Shown here: positions 8,278 to 17,026 of the stretch, one piece after another
Position numbering within the stretch: position 1 is the first letter of the stretch
Layout: every line of letters begins with the position of its first letter
Source of the DNA: an uncultured Alphaproteobacteria bacterium
GTDB taxonomy: Bacteria; Pseudomonadota; Alphaproteobacteria; RF32; CAG-239
NCBI GenBank assembly: GCA_944391485.1
Contig: CALXTQ010000008.1
Coordinates: 16,562 to 80,561, forward strand
Direction of reading: 5' to 3'
DNA: 64,000 bases
Made by a program: the position numbers and the translations under genes
The notes under the pieces: model-generated
What the model was told of the DNA's origin: nothing
Databases searched by the model: none
The model's input: only the letters and a program-made list of their open reading frames with translations

Positions 8278-9864
8278 CTAAAAAACCTGTTCGCGCGTTT
8301 TGCTCAGAACTATTTTGGGAAAGTCTTCATTGACTTTTCCCAGATGCCAGGCGTTGCGGGCCAGAAAAACGGTTTCGCCGTCGTGGTCGGCGGCAATATT
8401 GGCCTGGTTGGCGTCCATAAACTTTTTCAGTTCCGTTTTGTCATCGCAGCTTACCCAGCGCGCCGTAAAATACTGGGTCGGTTCGAAAATAACCGGAATA
8501 TTGAATTCGGTTCGGATGCGGTCGGCCATTACTTCAAACTGCAGCGCTCCGACCACGCCGACAATCCATTCGGCGCCGATAACCGGCTTGAATACACTGG
8601 CGCCGCCTTCTTCCGCTATTTGCTGCAGAGCGTTGCCGAGATGCTTTGATTTCAGCGGGTCAAGAGCGCGGACGCTTTTTAAAAGTTCCGGCGCAAAACT
8701 CGGAATGCCCGTGAAATGCAGTTTTTCTCCTTCGGTCAGCGTGTCGCCGATACGAAGCTGCCCATGGTTGGGAATGCCGATAATGTCTCCGGGATAGGCG
8801 TCTTCCGCCAGTTCTCTTTCCTGAGCCAGAAACATAACCGGGGTCGGGACTTTGATGCCTTTGCCGGTGCGAACCTGATTCAGGGTCATGCCGCGTTTGA
8901 AATGTCCGGAGCAGACGCGCATGAACGCGATGCGGTCCCGGTGTTTGGGATCCATATTGGCCTGAATTTTGAAAACAAAGCCCGTTACCTTGTTTTCCGC
9001 CGGATTTACGGAACGTTCGACAGCCGGATGTTCTCGCGGCGTCGGCGCCAGATCGTGCAGGCCTTCCAAAACTTCCTTAACGCCGAAGTTATTGATGGCG
9101 CTGCCGAAAAATACCGGCGTAAGGGCTCCGGCCAGATAAAGCTCCTTATCAAAAGACGGGCAGAGTTCGCGAACCATAGCAACATCTTCGCGCAGTTTTT
9201 GGACGGCGTGCGCCGGCAGCAACCTGTCCAGTTTTTCGTCATCCAGTCCGCGGCAGGTTTCGATTGTTGCGTTGATTTGGGATTTGTCGCCGGTTTTGTT
9301 CATCAGGATCAGCTGGTCGTTGATCAGATCGTAGCAGCCGAGAAAATCTTTGCCCATGCCGATCGGCCAACTTGCCGGCGTAACGTCAAGCGCCAGCGTT
9401 TTCTCAATGTCATCGAGAAGGCTGAAAGGATCCAGTCCTTCCCGGTCCAGTTTGTTGATGAAGGTTAAGATCGGCACATTGCGCAGACGGCAGACCTCGA
9501 ACAGTTTTTTTGTCTGGCTCTCGATACCTTTGGCCGAATCCAGAACCATGACGGCGGAATCGACTGCCGTGAGCACGCGGTAAGTGTCTTCGGAAAAGTC
9601 TTCGTGTCCCGGCGTGTCGAGCAGGTTGAACGTGATGTCCCTGTATTCGAAATTCATGACCGAAGAAGCGACGGAGATACCGCGTTCCTGCTCAACTTTC
9701 ATCCAGTCGGAACGGGCATGGCGGTTTTCTCCGCGGGCTTTGACGGCGCCGGCCTGCTGGATGGCACCTCCGAAAAGTAGAAGTTTTTCGGTCAGCGTCG
9801 TTTTACCGGCGTCAGGATGTGAAATGATCGCAAAGGTTTTGCGCAAATTAACTGTGTCAGCCAT
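8278..9864 (-). CDS. prfC: Peptide chain release factor 3
   Basis: RF3 is a translational GTPase that recycles RF1/RF2 from the ribosome after peptide release. The 528-aa length is typical. The G1 loop H-P-D-A-G-K-T is at residues 16-22, D-T-P-G-H at 83-87 and N-K-L-D at 137-140. The switch I region E-R-G-I-S-V-A-S-S-V-M-N-F is characteristic of RF3 rather than EF-G. The gene sits 17 nt downstream of the TPR lipoprotein gene and 10 nt upstream of the GH15-like gene, all on the minus strand, so it is probably transcribed with both. Confidence 0.96.
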   Translation of the reverse strand: MADTVNLRKTFAIISHPDAGKTTLTEKLLLFGGAIQQAGAVKARGENRHARSDWMKVEQERGISVASSVMNFEYRDITFNLLDTPGHEDFSEDTYRVLTAVDSAVMVLDSAKGIESQTKKLFEVCRLRNVPILTFINKLDREGLDPFSLLDDIEKTLALDVTPASWPIGMGKDFLGCYDLINDQLILMNKTGDKSQINATIETCRGLDDEKLDRLLPAHAVQKLREDVAMVRELCPSFDKELYLAGALTPVFFGSAINNFGVKEVLEGLHDLAPTPREHPAVERSVNPAENKVTGFVFKIQANMDPKHRDRIAFMRVCSGHFKRGMTLNQVRTGKGIKVPTPVMFLAQERELAEDAYPGDIIGIPNHGQLRIGDTLTEGEKLHFTGIPSFAPELLKSVRALDPLKSKHLGNALQQIAEEGGASVFKPVIGAEWIVGVVGALQFEVMADRIRTEFNIPVIFEPTQYFTARWVSCDDKTELKKFMDANQANIAADHDGETVFLARNAWHLGKVNEDFPKIVLSKTREQVF

Positions 9865-9881
9865 TGTTGTGTTTTTCTGTC

Positions 9882-11156
9882 TTATTTATTGTTGTCTATG
9901 TTTTCAAAAGGGCTTGAAACGTCCGGAAGCAGGAGCTGGGGCTGCAGCGGTTCGGCAGAAGCGGCGGGCGCTGCCGTCTGCGGCTGAGCTGGCGTCTCAA
10001 TAATAATTTTGGTTTCGGATTTTATGTCGGCCGGCTTGGGTTCCGCGGGAACTGCCGCGGCGCGCTGCTGCGGTTTGACCGGCGCGCGGGACGAAGCCTG
10101 CGCGATGCCGAGGTATTTTTCTATCGCCTTTTGCTCTTTTTCTTTTTCTTTGGAGGTAATCAGGCCAAGATCGTGAATTACCTCAAGCTTGCGGATGTCT
10201 TTGGCTGCGTCCAGAATATTTTTTGACGGAGCTTTGGGTTTCAGTCTCTGGCGCGGATGCGGCGGCAGAACAGCCTCGATAATCAGGTTCCTTTCCGCGG
10301 AAAACTCCCTGGGCGTAATGGCTCTGGCCTCAACGGCCTCTTTCAGCGCGTTAATCCTTTCCAAAATCAGGTCGGGAGAAGGAACCGGCGCTCCGATGCC
10401 GTAAGCGGGCGGCGTGCTGGTCAGCGGCAGAAGACCGCCGATGTTGGCCATGCGTCCGTTGAGAAACTCGTCTTTGGTAATCATGTCGTTTTCGGCAAGT
10501 TCCTTTAAAATCAGAAAACGGGAAATGGCGTTCTTTTCTTCGTCCGAAAACAGAACTTCAACCGCTTTGACATCTGCTTCCGAAACGGCTCTGTTATCGG
10601 CGGCGCGGGTCTGTTCGCGGATGAACAGCGCTTCCTCCAGAGCCGATTTTCCCTGTCGGGCCGCCGCTTCGCCGCTGATGTTGAACATTTTCATGCCGTT
10701 TTTGTCTTCGATAATCATTTCGCTTTGGTTCATGTTAATCAGGCGAAGGCGCTGCTTTGCGATTTCGGACATTTTCTGCGGCTGGCCGCTGCGGCTGCCC
10801 AGAATTGTCGTTTCGTCGCCGCCGATAAGCATCAAGTCTTCGTAATACTGGCGCGCGCGGTTCGGACGTCCGAGCTGTTCATAAACCAGCGCGCCGACCA
10901 TCAGAGCTTGCGGATGGCGGGGATTGTTGGTCAGGGCGTTGATGACGTGTTCCTCGGCTTCTTTGAAATTTCCTTGAGAATAAGCAACGGTTGCCAATGT
11001 GGCTTCTTTATTGCCCCGGCCGTAATAGTTTTTGTTTTCTTTCCAGCTGTGGCTGGGTTCGCCGTCGGCCTCTTTTTCAAACAGGGCGCAGGAGCTGAGC
11101 AGTCCGGCCGCCAGGCCGGCAATGCAGAAGCTGTTTATGATCTTTCTTGAAAACAC
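9882..11156 (-). CDS. TPR-containing lipoprotein
   Basis: A 424-aa protein of unknown specific role. The GTG at 11156 is chosen because AGGAG lies 7 nt upstream; the longer TTG start at 11180 has none. The N-terminus (M-F-S-R-K-I-I-N-S-F) leads into a hydrophobic core ending L-L-S-S-C, a plausible lipobox with Cys near residue 23, so the mature protein is likely a membrane-anchored periplasmic lipoprotein. Residues about 50-120 hold TPR-like repeats (Y-S-Q-G-N-F-K-E-A-E-E-H and A-L-V-Y-E-Q-L-G-R-P-N-R-A). The C-terminus is Pro/Ala-rich and probably disordered. It heads the operon with prfC. A role in envelope assembly is possible but unproven. Confidence 0.75.
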   Translation of the reverse strand: MFSRKIINSFCIAGLAAGLLSSCALFEKEADGEPSHSWKENKNYYGRGNKEATLATVAYSQGNFKEAEEHVINALTNNPRHPQALMVGALVYEQLGRPNRARQYYEDLMLIGGDETTILGSRSGQPQKMSEIAKQRLRLINMNQSEMIIEDKNGMKMFNISGEAAARQGKSALEEALFIREQTRAADNRAVSEADVKAVEVLFSDEEKNAISRFLILKELAENDMITKDEFLNGRMANIGGLLPLTSTPPAYGIGAPVPSPDLILERINALKEAVEARAITPREFSAERNLIIEAVLPPHPRQRLKPKAPSKNILDAAKDIRKLEVIHDLGLITSKEKEKEQKAIEKYLGIAQASSRAPVKPQQRAAAVPAEPKPADIKSETKIIIETPAQPQTAAPAASAEPLQPQLLLPDVSSPFENIDNNK

Positions 11157-11255
11157 AAGATTACTCCTTAAAATTGGCAAAAACTCTTATTTGCTCCCCA
11201 TATTATAAAATATTAACTTACATTACAATAATTTTGTTTGCTTTGTTAATTTTGC

Positions 11256-11283
11256 TTGATTTAAAATTTTTTTTAGCTAGTAT
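11256..11283 (+). promoter_or_regulatory. Promoter of tRNA-Leu (and possibly tig)
   Basis: TTGATT at 11256-11261, a 16-nt T-rich spacer, and TAGTAT at 11278-11283. The -35 sits in TTTTGCTTGATT, which recurs in the tRNA-Val promoter. TATAAT on the opposite strand (11202-11207) may serve the divergent lipoprotein gene. Confidence 0.5.
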
Positions 11284-11313
11284 GCAAGCAAAATGAACTA
11301 ATTTGCTGAAATT

Positions 11314-11398
11314 GCGGGCGTGGTGGAATTGGTAGACACGCCAGACTTAGGATCTGGTGACGCAAGTTGTGAGAGTTCGAGTCTCTCCGCCCGCACCA
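11314..11398 (+). tRNA. tRNA-Leu (UAG anticodon)
   Basis: An 85-nt gene with encoded CCA. The 7-bp acceptor stem GCGGGCG (11314-11320) pairs with CGCCCGC (11388-11394), the D-arm has G-G-T-A-G-A-C, the anticodon is TAG within ACTTAGGAT, a long class II variable arm follows, and the T-loop is GTTCGAGTC. It lies 59 nt upstream of tig with no terminator between, so readthrough into tig is likely. Confidence 0.97.
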
Positions 11399-11457
11399 TC
11401 GGTCTGTAATCTGGATTATGCGCCGGCGGTTAACCCTAAATTTTAAGAGAAAAATTC

Positions 11458-12888
11458 ATGAATGTAACCGAATTAAAATCTGAAGGCTTAAAAAAAGAAT
11501 TTAAAGTCGTTATTCCTTTCAAAGATTTTGATAAAAAAGTCGATGAAAAGATCAATGTTATTGCCAAAACCACTAAGCTTCCCGGTTTCCGTCCGGGAAA
11601 AGCTCCCAAGGAAATGCTGAAGCAGAAATACCGCGCTTCGGTAATGGGTGAGGTTCTGGATGAGACGGTCAGAAACGCCGCGGATGAGGTTATCCGCAGC
11701 AAAAAGCTCCGTCCGGCAATGATGCCCGACATTAAAATTACGGCGTTTTCCGACGGCAAGGACGTTGAATTCGAGATCAGTTTGGAAAATCTGCCCGAAA
11801 TTAAAACCGGCGATTTTTCCAAAATCGAACTGGAAAAACTGATGGCCGAGGTTCCGGCGGAAGAAGTCAGCAAAGCTTTGGAATATCTGGCCAAGGCCCG
11901 CAAAGAAACCGTTAAGGTTGAAGATGACAGAGCCGCGGCAAAGGGCGACACGACCGTTATTGATTTTGTCGGTTCCGTTGATGGTGTCGAATTTCAGGGC
12001 GGAAAGGGCAGCAATTATCCTCTGGAACTGGGATCTGGTTCTTTCATTCCGGGTTTTGAAGACCAGCTGATCGGTAAAAAGGCCGGTGATAAGATTGATG
12101 TCAAGGTTAAGTTCCCCGAGAACTATCATGCAAAAGATCTGGCCGGAAAAGACGCCGTGTTTGCCGTTGAAGTTAAAGAACTGCGTAGCTCCAAACCGGT
12201 CGAGATCAATGATGATTTTGCCAAATCTCTCGGCGAAGAAAGCCTGGATAAACTCAAGTCGGTTATTGCAGAACGGATTAAGGGAGACTATGAAACGGCT
12301 TCCCGTATGAAACTGAAGCGCGCCCTGCTTGACAATCTGGACAAGGCTTATAATTTTGAGGTGCCGCAGGGACTGGTCGATGCCGAATACAAAAGCATCG
12401 AAGCTCAGTATCAGCAAGCTAAAAAGTATAATCAGCTGGATGAAAGCGAAAAAGCCAAGTCAGAAAAAGATCTGCTGGCCGAGTATAAGGATATTGCCCT
12501 GCGCCGCGTTAAGCTGGGACTGCTGCTGTCCGAGATCGGCAAGGAAGCTAAAATCGAGATTACGCCTGATGACATCAATAAGGCCATTATGAACGAGGCT
12601 AAAAAATATCCGGGACAGGAAAAGGCTGTTTTTGATTATTATCTGAAAAACAAACAGGCGGTTGAGTCCCTGAAAGCTCCGGTTTTTGAGGAGAAAATTG
12701 TAGATCATATTCTCAGCAAGGCCAAAGTAAACGAAAAGACGGTTTCTATTGAAGAACTGTATAATTTTGACGAAGATAAAAAGCAGGCTAAAAAGACCGC
12801 CGCCAAAAAAGAAACAAAGGCTGCGGATAAAAAAGGAGCTGGCGATAAAAAGGAAACCGCCAAAAAGGCATCTAAAAAAACAGCTTAA
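11458..12888 (+). CDS. tig: Trigger factor
   Basis: A ribosome-associated chaperone and peptidyl-prolyl isomerase that meets nascent chains at the exit tunnel. The 476-aa protein begins M-N-V-T-E-L-K-S-E-G-L and has the ribosome-binding signature G-F-R-P-G-K-A-P near residue 44. The FKBP-type PPIase domain is at about 155-240 (V-I-D-F-V-G-S-V-D-G and F-I-P-G-F-E-D-Q-L-I-G), followed by the helical C-terminal chaperone domain. The last 45 residues are a Lys/Ala-rich tail (K-K-T-A-A-K-K-E-T-K-A) that lengthens the family average and is probably disordered. In most alphaproteobacteria tig is followed by clpP; here a glycan cassette separates them. Confidence 0.97.
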   Translation: MNVTELKSEGLKKEFKVVIPFKDFDKKVDEKINVIAKTTKLPGFRPGKAPKEMLKQKYRASVMGEVLDETVRNAADEVIRSKKLRPAMMPDIKITAFSDGKDVEFEISLENLPEIKTGDFSKIELEKLMAEVPAEEVSKALEYLAKARKETVKVEDDRAAAKGDTTVIDFVGSVDGVEFQGGKGSNYPLELGSGSFIPGFEDQLIGKKAGDKIDVKVKFPENYHAKDLAGKDAVFAVEVKELRSSKPVEINDDFAKSLGEESLDKLKSVIAERIKGDYETASRMKLKRALLDNLDKAYNFEVPQGLVDAEYKSIEAQYQQAKKYNQLDESEKAKSEKDLLAEYKDIALRRVKLGLLLSEIGKEAKIEITPDDINKAIMNEAKKYPGQEKAVFDYYLKNKQAVESLKAPVFEEKIVDHILSKAKVNEKTVSIEELYNFDEDKKQAKKTAAKKETKAADKKGAGDKKETAKKASKKTA

Positions 12889-12908
12889 TTTTGTTGTTTG
12901 TTTTATGA

Positions 12909-12939
12909 ACGGGGTACGGTTTTCGTATCCCGTTTTTTT
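12909..12939 (+). terminator. Rho-independent terminator of tig
   Basis: A 9-bp stem ACGGGGTAC (12909-12917) with GTATCCCGT (12925-12933), one G-T pair, then seven T. The 234 bases between here and the next gene hold no recognisable gene, only a second hairpin (ACCGGTTG, 13044-13051, with CAACCGGT, 13061-13068) without a T-run. Confidence 0.85.
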
Positions 12940-13173
12940 GTGAATGAAGCGGAGATTTTGGATGTCCGGAGCCGGTGGCGGGGAGATGCGCCGGCTTTTT
13001 CAGGACAATCTGCCGGCCGAATGGAAGCGGTGAGGAAATATGCACCGGTTGATCATAAAGCAACCGGTTTCGGAAAAGGAAAAGTCTGATTGTTGCGCAA
13101 ATGCCCGGCCGTTTCGGATACAGAAAACAACCGGACGGAAAGTTTTATAAAAAGTTTCGGAAAGGCGGAGACG

Positions 13174-13590
13174 TTAGCCGGTTTTTTTGAATGTTATATA
13201 TTTGTGGACAAGAAATGTAATAATTGTTGAGAGCACCACATAAAGCGCCTGAGCCAGAAGAATGTTCAAGTTTAGGCAGTCCGCGGTCAGAAACAAAAAG
13301 GCATAGTTTAGCAAAAGCAGGGTCAGGTAGACGGCCCAGGCTTTTGAATATTCTGCGGACAGCCTGCCGTTTGATCGGAAAACATAATAGCGCATGGTAA
13401 AAATCGAAATGTTTACGGTCAGAAAATACAGGATAATCAGACTCAGCTGATAAGGTATTTTGATTATGTCGACGAACCAGACAAACAGCAGGTACGAAAC
13501 CAGCGTGTTGAAACCGCCGACGAGCAGGAATCTGAGCTTTTGCGGTATTTTGAACCACAGGTTTTCGATATGACGGTATAAGCTGATCAT
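13174..13590 (-). CDS. GtrA family polyprenyl-linked sugar flippase
   Basis: A 138-aa polytopic protein of the GtrA family. In Gtr systems this type of protein is thought to flip undecaprenyl-phosphate-linked glucose or another sugar across the inner membrane. It has four hydrophobic helices, with the first after R-F-L-L-V-G-G-F-N-T, the family hallmark (F-x-x-V-G-G-x-N-T). The conserved F-x-x-x-R-Y-Y-V-F segment and the C-terminal H-K-Y-I-T-F-K-K are also present. The start overlaps the stop of the upstream gene by 4 nt, so they are coupled. Together with the GtrB-like gene at 17027 it completes a flippase/transferase pair for periplasmic glycosylation. Confidence 0.88.
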   Translation of the reverse strand: MISLYRHIENLWFKIPQKLRFLLVGGFNTLVSYLLFVWFVDIIKIPYQLSLIILYFLTVNISIFTMRYYVFRSNGRLSAEYSKAWAVYLTLLLLNYAFLFLTADCLNLNILLAQALYVVLSTIITFLVHKYITFKKTG

Positions 13591-15257
13591 TTGATTTTGT
13601 ATATCCGGAACAGTTTGTTTTCAAATACCAGTTCATGCGGCAGAATGGAGAGATGGACATGATCAATGTCGGCCCGGCCTTTTTTTATGATATAATAATC
13701 GCCGGAAACGGGTTTGCTCTCGCCTTTGATCTTGGCAAGAGCTCCTTCCATCTGCTTATAAATCCACAGAGTCAGCCGGTTGCTTTTATTGTCTTCGGAA
13801 ATGGTCGGAAATTTGAAAGTGATGTCAGCCCCGGGAAAATAGTACATTAACGCCGAACCCCAGTTTTCGCGCACCCAGTCGGAATCTTCCGTCAACGGAG
13901 AAAACATGATGCTGAGGCTTTTTCCGTTCCGGATGTCCCGGGCAAAAAATTCTGCGGCTTCCCTGTAACTGCGGCCGTTTTCGTGTTTATAAACGGCGGC
14001 GTTGAGAAATACGGACACCCCCAGAACACAGCAGGCCAGTAGAACAGGTATTGTTTTGCCGCTGGTGTTACGGGCCAGATATATGAGGCTGAAGACGTCT
14101 GTCAGGACAATATAATAACTCTTGTAAGCAACATGTTCGAGTTCGGGAGCGAGCCGCAGGAAAAAAACGATATGAACCAGAACACAGGTTCCGGCAAACA
14201 GCAGTCCTTCGTTGAACAGAGCGCCGTTAAAACTTTCTTTTCTGATGATTTTTCCCGCAACTGTCAGCCAGGCCAGAACCGTCAGGATGATTTCGACCTT
14301 GTAGAGACTGAAAAGATATGAAAAAGAACGGACGCGGGGCAGACTGTAAATGTTTTCATCCAGCTCAACCACAACGAAAAGGTAAAAAACAGCGAAAGCC
14401 AGACAGCAGAAAAACAGCATGCTTTCCAGAGGCAGAGAGCGGGCAAGGCGGATCGGCCGGAAGATATTGGAAAAATTTATTTTTTCCTGAAAAATATCCT
14501 GCAGAACGGCAAAAGCCAGCAGACCGCCGTAGAAAATAACAGCTGTTTCTTTGGTAAAAACGGCCAGCAGGGTAAAAACAGAAAACCACCAGAGGCTGCC
14601 GTAGCGGCCGGTACGGGAAAATTTTCTGACAAAGATCAGCGACGTCAGAATGAAAATCAGGATATTCTGTTCCGCAAAAATGATGTTGTTGAGCCAGAAA
14701 ACGGCGGGAATCATCATTATCAGGGATATTGCGAGCAATCTCCTCGCCGGAGCCAGAAAGTCCAGAAAACGGTATAACAGCCAGACGATAAGGATTTGCT
14801 TTGCAATGATAAAGAGGTTGATAATGTTGAAGTTATGGCTGACAGCGTAGATGAAGTTCAGATCAAAGAAAGACACCGGGCAGAGACGCGTGATGTTGTA
14901 ATAGGCGTTCAGTCCCCGGTGAAAGGTAAAAATCGTGTTGACGCTCATAAGGTCGTAATTGTTGAACAGGGTGTCGTCCAGAGAATATATAACGCCGGCA
15001 TAGGCGGAAATGACGGCGGCCAGAAAAGCCAGAGCCGCCTTGTCAGTTCTGTTCCGCCAGTCAAAAGCCGCGGCGGCTTCGGGCAACAGGTTCGGACAGC
15101 GAACCGGATTCCGCCAGCGGATGAGAGAATAAAACAGATATAAAAGAACCAGTGTTGCCGCCGCATATATGTACCAGGGCCGGTCAAAAAAATAAAATTT
15201 GAAATTGCGTAAAATCGTGGAGATTATGTTATCTTGAAATAACGGTTCGCTAATCAT
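13587..15257 (-). CDS. Polytopic membrane protein, GT-C glycosyltransferase-like
   Basis: A 556-aa integral membrane protein with about 10-12 hydrophobic helices and a soluble C-terminal domain of about 130 residues. It has the general design of GT-C glycosyltransferases (PMT/ArnT/GtrC-type): a first periplasmic loop with acidic residues (S-L-D-D-T-L-F-N-N-Y-D) followed by many helices. I see no motif that gives a specificity. It is coupled by overlap to the GtrA-type flippase (4 nt) and to the upstream GT2 gene (8 nt). It is therefore the best candidate for the enzyme that moves the flipped sugar onto its acceptor, as the strain-specific Gtr protein does in O-antigen glucosylation. Confidence 0.6.
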   Translation of the reverse strand: MISEPLFQDNIISTILRNFKFYFFDRPWYIYAAATLVLLYLFYSLIRWRNPVRCPNLLPEAAAAFDWRNRTDKAALAFLAAVISAYAGVIYSLDDTLFNNYDLMSVNTIFTFHRGLNAYYNITRLCPVSFFDLNFIYAVSHNFNIINLFIIAKQILIVWLLYRFLDFLAPARRLLAISLIMMIPAVFWLNNIIFAEQNILIFILTSLIFVRKFSRTGRYGSLWWFSVFTLLAVFTKETAVIFYGGLLAFAVLQDIFQEKINFSNIFRPIRLARSLPLESMLFFCCLAFAVFYLFVVVELDENIYSLPRVRSFSYLFSLYKVEIILTVLAWLTVAGKIIRKESFNGALFNEGLLFAGTCVLVHIVFFLRLAPELEHVAYKSYYIVLTDVFSLIYLARNTSGKTIPVLLACCVLGVSVFLNAAVYKHENGRSYREAAEFFARDIRNGKSLSIMFSPLTEDSDWVRENWGSALMYYFPGADITFKFPTISEDNKSNRLTLWIYKQMEGALAKIKGESKPVSGDYYIIKKGRADIDHVHLSILPHELVFENKLFRIYKIK

Positions 15258-16083
15258 GTTTGTTCCTCAAAAAGAATTTCAATCTTAACTTTTGCAGCAT
15301 GACCAGTATATAAGGATAGAAAAATGACTTTTTTTCCAAAAGTTTCAAAACGTCTTTTTTTACCTTTCTGTCGGCAAAACGCATGGATCGTTTGTTTTTC
15401 AGAGAAAAGTTTCCGCCGTGATAATGGTAAAGAAATAAGACTTCAGAGAGGTTGGCGAGCTTCCAGCCGGCAGCTAAAATCTGTCGGCAGAGGTCAAAAT
15501 CTTCAGCCGGAGTATAGCTGGGGTTGTAGCGGATATTATCGCGGACGAGAGCCTGACGGCGCAGCATCGAAGATGAATGCATTACCGGGTTGCCGCGCAG
15601 CATGTCGTTGATGTCCGGATGTTCCGGCTGACACCATATCCAGCCGAGATTGATAAAACGCTGTTTCAGCCTGCCGAAAAAACCGGGAGAAGGTGGAAAT
15701 TTGCAAAACAGTTTTCCCCAGCTGCCGAGCATAGCAACTTCAGGATTTTTATCCATAAATTCGACTTGTTTCCGCAGGCGGTCGGGTAGGGACAGATCGT
15801 CATTGTCCATGATAGCCAGATATTCTCCCGAGGCTAAGTCCATGAGGCGGTTCCGGCTTCCCGAAATGCCGAGATTTTTTTTATTAGAAAAATATTTGAG
15901 GCGGGGATCGGTAAATTTTTTGATGATTTCCTCGGAGTTGTCGGTTGAGGCATCATTGAGGAGGAGCAGCTCGAAATCTTCGAATGTCTGCGACAAAATG
16001 CTCCTTATCGCGTCTTCCAGAAAAGGAGCGCTGTTATAGACCGGAATAAGTACTGATACTTTAGGGCAATTACTTGTACACAT
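15250..16083 (-). CDS. Family 2 glycosyltransferase
   Basis: A 277-aa GT-A-fold enzyme expected to transfer a sugar from a nucleotide donor in the cytoplasm. It shows V-S-V-L-I-P-V-Y-N-S at the N-terminus, L-N-D-A-S-T-D-N near residue 40, the D-x-D-like M-D-N-D-D near 90, and the C-terminal E-D-F-D-L-C-R motif with the catalytic acidic residue. The C-terminus is basic and hydrophobic, suiting membrane association. The ATG at 16083 is chosen over TTG 16092; neither has a good ribosome-binding site. It is first in a three-gene overlapping operon with the GT-C-like and GtrA-like genes. Confidence 0.85.
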   Translation of the reverse strand: MCTSNCPKVSVLIPVYNSAPFLEDAIRSILSQTFEDFELLLLNDASTDNSEEIIKKFTDPRLKYFSNKKNLGISGSRNRLMDLASGEYLAIMDNDDLSLPDRLRKQVEFMDKNPEVAMLGSWGKLFCKFPPSPGFFGRLKQRFINLGWIWCQPEHPDINDMLRGNPVMHSSSMLRRQALVRDNIRYNPSYTPAEDFDLCRQILAAGWKLANLSEVLFLYHYHGGNFSLKNKRSMRFADRKVKKDVLKLLEKKSFFYPYILVMLQKLRLKFFLRNKHD

Positions 16084-16176
16084 GACTTTCAAAATTTTTG
16101 TACATTTTATATTTAATATAATACGATGAAAAATATTGTTGTGTCTACAAAAATAACGGGATTGTGAAAGTTGAGT

Positions 16177-17025
16177 ATGTTTTTTAAATCAGGTAATTCT
16201 GGAACTGAATCTTTGTCGTATTCTGGAGAACGTTTTATTCCAACGGATAAAGCATCTATTATGGCGTTAGAACATTATCACAGATATTATTTTGCCAGAC
16301 AGTTTTGCGAGGGAAAGAAAGTTTTGGATTTTGCCTGCGGAGAAGGATACGGTTGTGAAATTTTGAGGCAGAGTGCGGCGGAGGTTTACGGTTGTGATAT
16401 TTCGCAAGAGGCGGTAACTTATGCTCTGCAGAAATACCCGACTGTTAATTTTCGTGTCGGATCTTTGGCGGAAGATCTTTTTGCGGAAAATTCTTTTGAT
16501 GTTATTACATGTTTTGAAACGATAGAACATGTTGAGGCGGAAATTCAGGATGCGGCTCTTAAAAATTTTGCGAAATATCTTAAACCGGAAGGTATCTTGT
16601 TTGTTTCGACTCCTAATTTAGAATCTCCTTTATGGGTACCAAATTCGTTTCATAAAAAAGAATTTACCGAAAGGGAATTCTATCAGTTTCTGAATAAATA
16701 TTTTTCGTATGTTCGTATTATCGGACAGGATGTATCCTGTGTTAGTTATATGGAAGATTTGTCCCGTGCATCGTATCTTCAGATACCGGAACTGTCGCAA
16801 ACACATGCTCCCCGTTACTTGATTGCCCTTTGTTCTCAGACGCCTCTTTCAAAGGTTGTACCGACATTTTCAGTTGACATTACCGGTTCATCTTTTGTAC
16901 AGTTAGCTCATGTCAAACGCGTTGTAGTTAATTTGGCGCCATGGTTTAATAAAATAATAAAAGTATTATCTTTTTTAATGCCAACGAAAAGGTTGAAGTC
17001 CAAAATATCAAGGTACAGGTTTTAA
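16177..17025 (+). CDS. Class I SAM-dependent methyltransferase
   Basis: A 282-aa protein with a Rossmann-type methyltransferase core: V-L-D-F-A-C-G-E-G-Y-G is motif I near residue 50, G-C-D-I-S is motif II, and F-D-V-I-T-C-F-E-T-I-E-H is motif IV/post-IV, as in Methyltransf_11/23 proteins of polysaccharide clusters. It probably methylates a sugar or glycan. The start may be the TTG at 16171 or the ATG at 16177; there is no strong ribosome-binding site. Base and codon use is visibly more AT-rich than in neighbours such as clpP, suggesting recent acquisition. It is divergent from the GT2 operon and 1 nt upstream of the GtrB-like gene. Confidence 0.82.
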   Translation: MFFKSGNSGTESLSYSGERFIPTDKASIMALEHYHRYYFARQFCEGKKVLDFACGEGYGCEILRQSAAEVYGCDISQEAVTYALQKYPTVNFRVGSLAEDLFAENSFDVITCFETIEHVEAEIQDAALKNFAKYLKPEGILFVSTPNLESPLWVPNSFHKKEFTEREFYQFLNKYFSYVRIIGQDVSCVSYMEDLSRASYLQIPELSQTHAPRYLIALCSQTPLSKVVPTFSVDITGSSFVQLAHVKRVVVNLAPWFNKIIKVLSFLMPTKRLKSKISRYRF

Positions 17026-17026
17026 T

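Noticed and set aside
12958..13068. Hairpins after tig as further terminators
   Set aside because: The stem at 13044-13068 lacks a T-run and the GCCGG/CCGGC pair has a long loop; no transcript needing them is seen.
12898..13089. 63-codon frame after tig
   Set aside because: It spans the tig terminator and has no coding features.
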